Position numbers and translations under genes: made by a program
Notes under the pieces: model-generated
The model's database searches: none
The model's input: the letters and a program-made list of their open reading frames with translations, nothing else
Told to the model about the DNA's origin: nothing
NCBI RefSeq assembly: GCF_000381885.1
Contig: NZ_KB907225.1
Span: forward strand, 1-64,000
Direction: 5' to 3'
Origin: Actinomadura atramentaria DSM 43919
GTDB taxonomy: Bacteria; Actinomycetota; Actinomycetes; Streptosporangiales; Streptosporangiaceae
Length of the DNA: 64,000 bases
In this document: piece by piece, positions 42,433 to 49,724 of the stretch
Layout of the letters: each line of letters begins with the position of its first letter
Numbering within the stretch: the stretch's first letter is position 1

Positions 42433-43283
42433 TTCCACTCCCCGTCCCGGCAGTTCGGCAGCGGCCGCTCCCCCAGATCGCGCGCGATGGCGGACCCGAG
42501 CTGCGGCGCGACCACGAACGGGTGGCCGGGCAGTTCGGCCGTCAGCGCCCGCACCGGACGCCCGTCGAACATCCCCGACGCGGTCAGCACCACGTACGGC
42601 CCCTTCCGGGTCTGGCTGCGGTTCAGCCGGGCCGCGTCGGTGAACAGCGCGGACGCGGTGCCGGGGAACGCCGCCGCGCGCACCGCCGGGCCGATCTCCT
42701 TGACGCCCTCGTTGGACGCGGGGGCGGGCAGCGCCTTCAGCGCCCGGTCCGCGCCGAACGCGTCCGGGAACGCGACGACCGCGACCGTCGTGACGACGCC
42801 GCCCAGCTCGTCGGCGTACGTGGCGCGCAGCGCGGCGCGGCAGCCGTTGTCGGTCAGGATTCCGGCGATGGCCGGGTCCACGGCGTCGGCGCAGGCCGTG
42901 TCGGGGGCGATGCCGATGCGGCGCGCGGTCGCGGTGCGGCCCTCGTCGTCCGGCCGGTAGGCGATCTCGGCGGGGAAGACGCGGTCGGCGGGCCACGCGG
43001 ACCAGCGGCGCGCGACCTCCGCGTCCGCCGCGCGCTCCATCTCCGCGAACGTCGGCGGCCGGTGCAGCGTCTGCCACCCGGCGACGGCCGCGACGGCCGT
43101 CAGCGCGAGCAGGCAGCACGCCAGCGTGAACGCCGCGCCCGCCCACTGCCGGGCGGTCAGGCCGAGCCGGCGCGGCTCGCGCGGCGGGAGCGGCCGCAGC
43201 GGCGCGAGCGGCGGCGGCCACGGGGCGCCGGGCGGGCGGCCGGGGGGCTGGGGGGACGGGGGCTGGAACGCCACAGCAGCCAA
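42426..43283 (-). CDS. mycosin-associated single-pass membrane protein (copy 1)
   Basis: The 285-aa protein has a Pro-rich cytoplasmic N-terminus (about 1-40), one helix (AGAAFTLACCLLALTAVAAV, about 49-68) and an extracytoplasmic domain. Cysteines lie in DTACADAVD, DNGCRAALRATY and the C-terminal NCRDGEWKC, matching the copy at 40473-41219. Similarity between the copies extends across the whole outer domain (for example FPAEIAY/FPASLRY and AFPGTASALFTDAAR/AFPGSYAARFDDAAR). No known domain is recognised. It is translationally overlapped with its mycosin. Confidence 0.75.
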   Translation of the reverse strand: MAAVAFQPPSPQPPGRPPGAPWPPPLAPLRPLPPREPRRLGLTARQWAGAAFTLACCLLALTAVAAVAGWQTLHRPPTFAEMERAADAEVARRWSAWPADRVFPAEIAYRPDDEGRTATARRIGIAPDTACADAVDPAIAGILTDNGCRAALRATYADELGGVVTTVAVVAFPDAFGADRALKALPAPASNEGVKEIGPAVRAAAFPGTASALFTDAARLNRSQTRKGPYVVLTASGMFDGRPVRALTAELPGHPFVVAPQLGSAIARDLGERPLPNCRDGEWKC

Positions 43284-43316
43284 GATTACCCACCATCCCG
43301 CCCTTTCCCGGCAGGG

Positions 43317-43469
43317 TCAGCGGGCGCGCAGCGCGCGTCGGATGCGCGCGGCCTCCTCCTTGATGCGCACCTCGGTGGCGAGCAGGTCCGTCTCGGCCTG
43401 GGCCGTCCGCATCCGGGCGCGGGTCTCGCGCAGCGTCGCGGGGCGTCGTTTCCGCCTGGTGAATCGCAT
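43317..43469 (-). CDS. small Arg-rich helical protein (50 aa)
   Basis: A 50-codon frame runs from ATG at 43469 to TGA at 43317-43319. AAGGAG lies 5 bases upstream of the ATG, an ideal ribosome site. The product begins MRFTRRKRRPATLRETRARM and continues as a charged helix with heptad-like spacing (AQAETDLLATEVRIKEEAAR), probably a short coiled coil. No family is known. It sits between moeZ (divergent) and the membrane-protein/mycosin genes (same strand) and may be the first gene of their transcript. Confidence 0.7.
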   Translation of the reverse strand: MRFTRRKRRPATLRETRARMRTAQAETDLLATEVRIKEEAARIRRALRAR

Positions 43470-43672
43470 GTCGCTCCTTCGCTCGGGACGGCGTGCTTCC
43501 CGCTCGCGGGCGTTCCATGCGCGCGGCGCGGCTGACGTGCGCGTTCACGGCCGGTGGCCGGGGTTCGGGAATGCGGGGCCGCATGGCAGGGTTGTGCGGT
43601 GACAGGACAGTGACCGGACACAGTCGTCCGTCCCCCACACGCCCCACGAGCGTCAGCACAGGAGCAGCCACC

Positions 43673-44854
43673 GTGTCGTTGCCACCTCTGGTCGAGCCCG
43701 CAGCGGAGCTCACCCGCGACGAGGTCAACCGTTACTCGCGACATCTGATCATCCCCGACGTCGGCATGTCCGGGCAGAAGCGACTGAAGAACGCCAGGGT
43801 CCTGTGCGTCGGCGCCGGCGGCCTCGGCTCCCCCGCGCTGATGTACCTCGCCGCGGCGGGCGTCGGCACCCTCGGCGTCATCGACTTCGACGTGGTGGAC
43901 GAGTCCAACCTGCAGCGGCAGATCATCCACCGGCAGTCCTCGCTGGGGCAGCCGAAGGTGGAGTCCGCCGCCGCGACCGTCCGCGAGATCAACCCCCTGA
44001 TCGACGTCGTGGTCCACAACACCGCGCTGGACCGCGACAACATCATGGACATCTTCGGTCAGTACGACCTGATCCTCGACGGCACCGACAACTTCGCCAC
44101 CCGCTACATGGTGAACGACGCCGCCGTGCTGCTCGGCAAGCCGTACGTGTGGGGCTCCATCTACCGGTTCGACGGCCAGGCGTCGGTGTTCTGGGCCGAG
44201 CACGGGCCGTGCTACCGCTGCCTCTACCCCGAGCCGCCGCCGCCCGGCATGGTCCCGTCCTGCGCGGAGGGCGGCGTCCTCGGCGTGCTGTGCGCGTCGA
44301 TCGGCTCCATCCAGACCAACGAGGCGATCAAGCTCCTGACGGGCATCGGCGAGCCGCTGGTCGGCCGCCTGATGATCTACGACGCCCTGGAGATGACGTA
44401 CCGCTCGGTGAAGGTCCGCAAGGACCCCGAGTGCCCGCTGTGCGGCAAGAACCCCACGCAGACCGAGCTGCTGGAGGACTACGAGGCGTTCTGCGGCGCG
44501 GTCTCCGACGAGGCCGCGGAGGCCGTCAAGGACTCCACGATCTCCGTCCACGAGCTCAAGGCGCTCCAGGACCGGGGCGAGGACATCTTCCTCGTGGACG
44601 TCCGCGAGCCCAACGAGTACGAGATCGTCTCCATCCCGGGGGCGACGCTCATCCCGAAGGGCGAGTTCCTGAACGGCTCGGCGCTGGCGCTGCTGCCGCA
44701 GGACAAGAAGATCGTCCTGCACTGCAAGTCGGGCGTCCGCTCGGCGGAGGCGCTGGCCGTGGTGAAGGGCGCGGGCTTCGGCGACGCGGTCCACGTCGGC
44801 GGCGGCATCGTCGCGTGGGTGAACCAGATCGACCCGAGCCTGCCGAGCTACTGA
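43673..44854 (+). CDS. moeZ: adenylyltransferase/sulfurtransferase MoeZ (MoeB-rhodanese)
   Basis: The 393-aa protein joins an E1-like MoeB domain (CVGAGGLGSPALMYLAAAG about 44-62, DGTDNFATRY, zinc CxxC pairs CYRCLYP and CPLCGK) to a C-terminal rhodanese domain with active-site cysteine in VLHCKSGVRSAEA (about 345). MoeZ adenylates and thiolates small sulfur carriers for molybdopterin and for thioamide or cysteine pathways. It could serve the MoaE near the left end, but its partners are not in the window. The GTG start has GGAG upstream. Length matches Rv3206c. Confidence 0.94.
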   Translation: MSLPPLVEPAAELTRDEVNRYSRHLIIPDVGMSGQKRLKNARVLCVGAGGLGSPALMYLAAAGVGTLGVIDFDVVDESNLQRQIIHRQSSLGQPKVESAAATVREINPLIDVVVHNTALDRDNIMDIFGQYDLILDGTDNFATRYMVNDAAVLLGKPYVWGSIYRFDGQASVFWAEHGPCYRCLYPEPPPPGMVPSCAEGGVLGVLCASIGSIQTNEAIKLLTGIGEPLVGRLMIYDALEMTYRSVKVRKDPECPLCGKNPTQTELLEDYEAFCGAVSDEAAEAVKDSTISVHELKALQDRGEDIFLVDVREPNEYEIVSIPGATLIPKGEFLNGSALALLPQDKKIVLHCKSGVRSAEALAVVKGAGFGDAVHVGGGIVAWVNQIDPSLPSY

Positions 44855-44864
44855 CCGGCGTTCC

Positions 44865-44898
44865 GACGCCCCCCGGCCCGTCCGGGGGGCGTCGTCTT
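44865..44898. terminator. terminator after moeZ
   Basis: A 12-bp perfect stem (44865-44876 with 44882-44893, 5-base loop) starts 11 bp after the moeZ stop and is followed by GTCTTGTCC. It separates moeZ from the convergent methyltransferase gene. Confidence 0.75.
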
Positions 44899-44915
44899 GT
44901 CCACATCCGGCCGGG

Positions 44916-45719
44916 TCAGCCGACCTTGCGCGAGATCCCGCCGATGAAGACGCCGCTCGCCGGGTCGACCAGCGTGGGCTCGTCCGGCCGCCACACGGCC
45001 ACCGGCACCAGGCCGGGGTCGAGGATCTCCCAGTCCGGTCCGCCGAACATCGCCTGGATGCGCGCGTAGGGCCGCAGCGCCGCGTCCTCCAGCCGCATCA
45101 CGCGCTGGTAGGTCTCCGCGATCGGCTCGAACTCCGGACGGTGGACGCCGTGGCTGATGACCAGGTGGCTGCCGGGCGCCAGCGCGGCGCGCAACCGTTC
45201 CAGGACCGGCTCCGGGTCGGAGACGAAGTGCAGCACCGCGATGAGGGAGAGCACGACCGGCTTGGAGAAGTCCAGCACCTGGGCGGCGTCTTCCAGGATG
45301 GCGTCCGGGTCGCGTAGATCCCGGTCGATGTAGCGGGTGACGCCCTCCGGCGTGCTCGTCAGCAGGGCGCGGGCGTGCGCGAGGACGATCGGGTCGTTGT
45401 CCACGTAGACGACCCGGGCGTCGGGCGCGACGGCCTGCGCCACCTGGTGCGCGTTCTCCTGCGTCGGCAGCCCCGTGCCGATGTCGAGGAACTGCCGCAT
45501 CCCCGCGTTGGCCGCCAGGTGCCGGATGGCCCGCACCATGAAGCCCCGGTTCTGCCGGACCTCCCAGTTGAAATTCAGCTCGGGGCACCGCTCCGCCAGC
45601 CGTTCGGCGAACTCGCGGTCGATCGCGTAGTGGTCCTTGCCTCCCAGCAGGTAGTCGTACACGCGTGCCGTACTGGCCGTCGTGGTGTCGATTCCCTCGT
45701 GCTCCGCTTGAGAGCCCAT
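44916..45719 (-). CDS. SAM-dependent methyltransferase (PF04672 / DUF574 family)
   Basis: The 267-aa protein starts with the family block TTASTARVYDYLLGGKDHYA and has SAM motif I FLDIGTGLPTQENAH (about 75-89), VVYVDNDPIVLAHA and VVLSLIAVLHFV. PF04672 methyltransferases are numerous in actinomycetes, often near regulators, with unknown acceptors. The ATG at 45719 begins MGSQAEHEG; a possible upstream start lacks a ribosome site. It stands at the left edge of the accessory 45-54 kb region. Confidence 0.85.
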   Translation of the reverse strand: MGSQAEHEGIDTTTASTARVYDYLLGGKDHYAIDREFAERLAERCPELNFNWEVRQNRGFMVRAIRHLAANAGMRQFLDIGTGLPTQENAHQVAQAVAPDARVVYVDNDPIVLAHARALLTSTPEGVTRYIDRDLRDPDAILEDAAQVLDFSKPVVLSLIAVLHFVSDPEPVLERLRAALAPGSHLVISHGVHRPEFEPIAETYQRVMRLEDAALRPYARIQAMFGGPDWEILDPGLVPVAVWRPDEPTLVDPASGVFIGGISRKVG

Positions 45720-45922
45720 CCGCGCCCCTCGTCCGGGTCCGAGCAACAGGTCGCTGCGTTTCGCGTAGATCGTCGCCGTTCACGGTAATAGCTCGTTGAT
45801 CACCGCGCGGCGGGATCGGGGGAAACGGTTCGGACGTGGGACGGGCGCTCGTTCCGGGATCACGGGCCGCGACGAGTTGTATTGACCACGAGCGTTGTTA
45901 ACAGTGGGCGGCGGAGACGTGA

Positions 45923-46651
45923 TCAGGCATGCGGCGCGCCACCGTCCGCCGCCAGGCGCGTGAGCCACTCACGCAGCAGGCGCTGCTCGGCGTCGCTCAG
46001 GACATCGGCGTCGTCGGGGAGGGCGGCGCGCAGCGCGCGGGCCGCTGCGGCGGGCCCGGACTCCGCGGTGGGAAGTGTCGGCTCGGCGCGGGTGACGGCC
46101 GCGACCATGGACTCGCGCAGGACAGTCAACAGCGCCGGATTGCGGCGGTCCGCAGGGGTGGAGTGCCAGGTGGTGACCGCGCCCTGGCCGGTGGCCTGGA
46201 TGATCTGGGCGGCCAGCTCCTCGTCGACCCGCAGCCACCCCCCGGCCGCCAGGCGACGCACCCGCCCCTGGAGGATCTCCAGGCCCGCGCGGTGTGCCGC
46301 GTCCGATCCCCGGCCGGTGGCCCTGTTCATCACCGCGAACAACTCGGGGCGACAGACCCCGAACTCGACCACGATGTCCCAGCCGCGGCGCAGCTCCTCC
46401 ACCGGGTCCTGCGGAGCGGGGTCGAGCTGCGCGCGCTTTCTCTCCAGGAACTGCGCGTAGCCGTGCTCGGCGACGGCCTCGAGGAGCCCCTCCTTGTCGC
46501 CGAAGAGGCGGTAGATCGCCGGCGGCTGCATTCCGGCCGCGGCGGCGACCGCGCGGGTGCTCATCGCATCGGGGCCACCGTTCTCCAGCAGCTCGACGGC
46601 CGCCTCGACGATGCGGCGCCGAGGGCTGTCGGTGGAGTCGCGCGTAGCCAT
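45923..46651 (-). CDS. TetR family regulator divergent from NmrA-like reductase
   Basis: The 242-aa protein has an N-terminal TetR HTH (RRRIVEAAVELLENGG ... AVAAAAGMQPPAIYRLFGDKE, about 12-55) and a C-terminal ligand domain. It is transcribed away from the NmrA-like gene with an 88-bp gap containing repeated TTCCACCGGAA elements. It therefore probably represses that gene and itself. The inducer is unknown. Confidence 0.88.
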   Translation of the reverse strand: MATRDSTDSPRRRIVEAAVELLENGGPDAMSTRAVAAAAGMQPPAIYRLFGDKEGLLEAVAEHGYAQFLERKRAQLDPAPQDPVEELRRGWDIVVEFGVCRPELFAVMNRATGRGSDAAHRAGLEILQGRVRRLAAGGWLRVDEELAAQIIQATGQGAVTTWHSTPADRRNPALLTVLRESMVAAVTRAEPTLPTAESGPAAAARALRAALPDDADVLSDAEQRLLREWLTRLAADGGAPHA

Positions 46652-46675
46652 GAACCGATGGTACCGAGGATTTGG

Positions 46676-46721
46676 TTCCACCGGAATTTCCGATGTTACC
46701 GTTGAAGCGATTCCACCGGAA
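46676..46721. promoter_or_regulatory. direct-repeat operator candidates TTCCACCGGAA
   Basis: The 11-base element TTCCACCGGAA occurs at 46676-46686 and 46711-46721, 35 bp apart. Outer GGTTCC/GGAACC ends make the pair partly palindromic, and CGGAATTTCCG lies at the right edge of the first copy. Both lie in the divergent TetR/NmrA-like promoter region, so they are the likely TetR sites. Confidence 0.6.
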
Positions 46722-46739
46722 CCAGTGTCGGGAGACCCA

Positions 46740-47600
46740 ATGATCATCGTGACCGGAGCCACCGGAAAGCTCGGCCGCCGCATCGTCGAGCGCCTCCTGG
46801 AGCGCGTCCCCGCCGACCGCGTCGGCGTCAGCGTCCGCGACCCCCGCAAGGCCCGAGACCTCGCCGACCGCGGCGTCCGCGTCCGGCAGGGGAACTTCGA
46901 CGACCCCGCCTCGCTCGTGCGCGCCTTCGAGGGCGCCGAGCAACTGCTCCTCGTCTCCCTCGACCGCGCGGGCCAGGAGTGCGTCAGCGGCCACCGCGCC
47001 GCCGTCGACGCCGCCGTGAAGGCCGGCGTCGGCCGCATCCTCTACACCAGCCAGGTGGGCGCCGCCCACGACTCCCGGTTCCAGGCATGCCGCGACCACG
47101 CCCAGACCGAGGATCTGCTGCGCGCCACCGGCCTGCCCTGGACCGCGCTGCGCAACGGTTTCTACGCCTCCAGCGCCCTGCAGTTCCTGGAGTCCGCCCG
47201 CCACACCGGCGACATCGCCCTTCCCGCCGACGGCCCCGTCGCCTGGACCGGCCACGACGACCTCGCCGAGGCCACCGCGGCGATCCTCGCCGAGGAGCAC
47301 CGCTTCGAGGGGCCCACCCCGCCGCTCACCGGCCCGGCGGCGCTCGACTTCGACACCGTCGCCGAGATCGCGTCCCAGACCACCGGACGGCCCTTCACCC
47401 GCACCGTCGTCCCCGACGACGCCTTCCGCGAGCAGGTCTTGGCGCACGGCGTTCCGGCTCCGATCGGCGACCTGATGCTGAGCATCTTCGCCGCGGCGCG
47501 GAACGGCGAGTTCACCGCTGTCGACTCGACGCTGGCCGAGCTGATCGGGCGAGAGCCCGCCACCTTCCGCACCCGGCTGGAGCATGCCTGGGCCGAATAG
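46740..47600 (+). CDS. NmrA/QorB-like NAD(P)H-binding reductase
   Basis: The 286-aa atypical SDR starts with the Rossmann motif MIIVTGATGKLGRRIVERLL, continues with LYTSQVGAAHDS and the family block TGLPWTALRNGFYASS, and has no YxxxK pair at the usual place. It resembles NAD(P)H:quinone reductase QorB/NmrA-type proteins that sense or reduce quinones. GGAGAC precedes the ATG at 46740. Control by the divergent TetR protein is likely. An IS481 remnant begins 150 bp downstream. Confidence 0.88.
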   Translation: MIIVTGATGKLGRRIVERLLERVPADRVGVSVRDPRKARDLADRGVRVRQGNFDDPASLVRAFEGAEQLLLVSLDRAGQECVSGHRAAVDAAVKAGVGRILYTSQVGAAHDSRFQACRDHAQTEDLLRATGLPWTALRNGFYASSALQFLESARHTGDIALPADGPVAWTGHDDLAEATAAILAEEHRFEGPTPPLTGPAALDFDTVAEIASQTTGRPFTRTVVPDDAFREQVLAHGVPAPIGDLMLSIFAAARNGEFTAVDSTLAELIGREPATFRTRLEHAWAE

Positions 47601-47710
47601 ATCCCGTGGGGCGCGCAGACGGCCCCGGCCTGACCCGCCGCCCACAAAAGGCTCGCCCTCTGTCGCCCGAGGACGCCGATCACCAGATCGGCGGCCTCGG
47701 GCACGAACTC

Positions 47711-47734
47711 AGATTCCGCACCAGATTCCGCACC
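47711..47734. repeat. 12-bp tandem duplication
   Basis: AGATTCCGCACC is repeated perfectly in tandem (47711-47722 and 47723-47734), 17 bp before the IS481 transposase start. It may mark a replication slip or the damaged end of the element. The terminal inverted repeats of the element were not identified. Confidence 0.6.
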
Positions 47735-47750
47735 ATCCCAGAGGTTTCCC

Positions 47751-48569
47751 GTGCCCCACCCCTATGCCCGGCTGACCGTCCACGGCAGACGGCTCTTGCC
47801 GATGTCGGGAATCGCATCTGCGAGCTACGGCGCGACCGCAAGCTCGGTCCTGCACGGATCGGCCCGGTCCTGGGCATACCCAGCTCGACGGTCCACCGTG
47901 TCCTGACCCGCTACGGCCTGAACCGGCTGCGCTGGATGGGCCGGCCCACCGGTCAGACCATCCGACGCCACGAACGATCACATCCCGGCGAACTGGTCCA
48001 CGTCGACATCAAGAAGCTCGGCAACATTCCAGACCGCGGCGGACATCGGATCGTGCCCCGCCAGCAGGCCGCAGGCAATCGGCAGGCCACAACCGACGTG
48101 CGTAGGGGCGGCAGTCCCGTGATCGGCTACAGCTTCGTTCGCACAGCCGTCGACGATCACTCCCGGCTCGCGTACAGCGAGGTTCTGACCGACGAACGCA
48201 AGGAGAACGCGGCCTCCTTCTGGCAGCGCGCGAATGCTTTCTTCGCCGAGCACGGCATCACCGTCGAGCGCGTCCTCACCGACAACGGCTCCTGCTACAG
48301 ATCCCGCCTGTTCGGCCGGACTCTCAGCGCCACCGGCATCGTCCATAAGCGCGCGCCCCTATCGCCCGCAGACGAACGGCAAGGTGGAGCGCCTAAATCA
48401 CACCCTGCTCGACGAATGGGCACACGTGCGCCCGCACTCCAGCAACGCCGAACGCACCGAAGCCCTGACGGACTTCCTCCACACCTACAACCACCACCGG
48501 TGCCACACCGCACCTGACGGCCAACCACCCATCAGCCACGTCAACAATCCCGCGGGTCAATACAACTAG
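47751..48569 (+). pseudogene. IS481-family transposase, multiply broken
   Basis: Three frames together read as an IS481 (DDE, rve) transposase. The N-terminus VPHPYARLTVHGRRLL starts at GTG 47751 in one frame. A second frame takes over near 47800 (ICELRRDRKLGPARIGPVLG, LVHVDIKKLG, AVDDHSRLAYSEVL, RVLTDNGSCYR). A third frame follows from about 48350 (RPYRPQTNGKVERLNHTLLDE to NNPAGQYN). The first junction also lacks about 45-50 codons of the HTH region, and the second looks like a 2-base deletion. The three catalytic acids are split between frames, so it cannot be active. Confidence 0.85.
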
Positions 48570-48574
48570 TGCGC

Positions 48575-48960
48575 GGGACGAGCCGAGGGCAGCGGCGCGC
48601 GGGCGGCGCGGCGCGAGGCGGCGCGAGGCGGGGCGGCGCGAGGCGGCGCGAGACGGGACGGCGCGGGACGGCGCGGGACGGCGCGGGACGGCGCGGGGCG
48701 GGGCGGCGCGAGGCGGCGCGAGGCGGCGCGAGGCGGCGCGGCGCGGGACGGCGCGGGACGGGACGGCGCGAGGCGGCGCGGGACGGGACGGCACAGCGCG
48801 GAACGAGGCGGTGCGGCGCGGGCGGTGCGGGACGGGGCGTGCGGTGCGGGCGGGCGGCGCGCGGCGGTGCGAGGCGGCGCGGCGCGGGGCGGGGCGGGGC
48901 GGGCGGCGCGGGACGGGACGGGGCGGCGCGGCACGAGGCGGCGCGGCGCTGGGGGTGCGG
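48575..48960. repeat. G-rich degenerate tandem array, 10-bp period
   Basis: About 385 bp consist of interleaved decamers such as GGCGCGGGAC (several tandem copies around 48660-48700) and GAGGCGGCGC (around 48620-48640 and 48715-48740). The plus strand is almost pure G/C/A with very few T. A canonical G-quadruplex pattern, four G-runs separated by single C, lies at 48886-48903. All frames are open through it but encode only Arg/Ala/Pro/Gly repeats, so it is treated as non-coding. It directly follows the IS481 remnant. Confidence 0.85.
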
Positions 48961-48961
48961 G

Positions 48962-48986
48962 AGGCCCCGGCCGTGGGCCGGGGCCT
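48962..48986 (-). terminator. terminator for the acidic-protein gene
   Basis: An 11-bp perfect stem with a 3-base loop (arms 48962-48972 and 48976-48986) lies 24 bp beyond the stop of the minus-strand gene at 49011-49520. There is no T-tract. Confidence 0.55.
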
Positions 48987-49010
48987 GCCGTCGTGCGGGG
49001 GTCGTCCGCG

Positions 49011-49520
49011 TCAGGACGCGAACCAGACGAGTTCGGAGCGGAGGCGGTGGGCGGCGCGTTCGGCGCTGTTCCAGTGGCCGAACGTGTGCCCGCCGGGGGT
49101 GAAGGTCGCCGCGGACCCGCCCGGCAGGGCGACGCCGAGCGCGACGAGCTTCGGCTCCACGACCTGCGCCGCGTCGTCGTCCGCCGCCGCCCCGGCGCGG
49201 CCGTCGCCGCCGTCGCCGCCGTCCGCGCCGGTCCGCACGTCGCCGCTCACGCCGTCGTCGTCCCCCTCGTCGTCCTCGTCGTCCCCGTCGTCCTCGTCGT
49301 CGCCGGGGTCGCGGACGAGCGCGAACAGCCGGGGCAGGTCGTCCCCGAACAGCCGCGCGACCATCTCGGCGTCCGCCGCGAGGACGATCGGGTCGTCCTC
49401 CGGCCAGAGCGCGGCGAGATCATCGCGGTCGTCGCCGGGCCGGGCGGCCCCGGCCTCGTTCGTCCCCGCCGCCGAGGCGTGGTAGACAGGCGGACGTTCG
49501 GACTCGTTGACGCCATCCAT
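49011..49520 (-). CDS. acidic hypothetical protein (169 aa)
   Basis: The protein begins MDGVNESERPPVYHASAAGT, has a folded-looking part (DDPIVLAADAEMVARLFGDD), then an Asp-rich linker (DDEDDGDDEDDEGDDDG, about 82-98) and a C-terminal block FTPGGHTFGHWNSAERAAHR. No family is recognised. The ATG at 49520 has GGGAG about 10 bases upstream. It is divergent from the HTH/DUF5753 regulator, a frequent neighbour position for accessory genes of such clusters. Confidence 0.6.
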   Translation of the reverse strand: MDGVNESERPPVYHASAAGTNEAGAARPGDDRDDLAALWPEDDPIVLAADAEMVARLFGDDLPRLFALVRDPGDDEDDGDDEDDEGDDDGVSGDVRTGADGGDGGDGRAGAAADDDAAQVVEPKLVALGVALPGGSAATFTPGGHTFGHWNSAERAAHRLRSELVWFAS

Positions 49521-49549
49521 GTGATGCGCTCCCTTCCGAGCACCGCGGG

Positions 49550-49600
49550 CCGGGACGGGCACGCCGCCAAGCACTGACCGTCCCGGTCCGTTTTTCTTTA
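49550..49600 (+). terminator. hairpin plus T-tract in the regulator's upstream region
   Basis: Arms CCGGGACGG (49550-49558) and CCGTCCCGG (49578-49586) are followed on the plus strand by TCCG and TTTTTCTTT. This is a plausible intrinsic terminator pointing toward the HTH regulator. It lies upstream of the predicted -10 at 49643, so it would insulate that promoter from read-through rather than attenuate it. Confidence 0.45.
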
Positions 49601-49639
49601 ACGATCTTTGGTGACTCCCTGCGTCGGGCCTTGCACGCT

Positions 49640-49648
49640 TGGTATAGT
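49640..49648 (+). promoter_or_regulatory. extended -10 promoter of the HTH/DUF5753 gene
   Basis: TGG followed by TATAGT (49643-49648) forms an extended -10 element in an AT-richer intergenic stretch, 77 bp before the regulator's ATG. The -35 region is weak, as often seen with extended -10 promoters. Confidence 0.55.
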
Positions 49649-49724
49649 TGCAGCCCGACCGACACTGGGCAAGTTTCCCAACGAAATCCGATCAAGATTT
49701 TTTTCCGACCCCCGGGAGGACGAG

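Noticed and set aside
39245..43283. Full ESX/type VII secretion locus
   Set aside because: Only mycosins and their membrane partners are present; no EccB, EccC, EccD, EccE or WXG100 genes were found.
48393..48934. Possible Pro/Arg/Ala-rich protein in the repeat array
   Set aside because: All frames are open through the decamer array; there is no ribosome site or domain, and composition follows the repeat directly.
48575..48960. CRISPR-like array
   Set aside because: The units are about 10 bp, degenerate and without unique spacers; there are no cas genes. No CRISPR was seen anywhere in the window.
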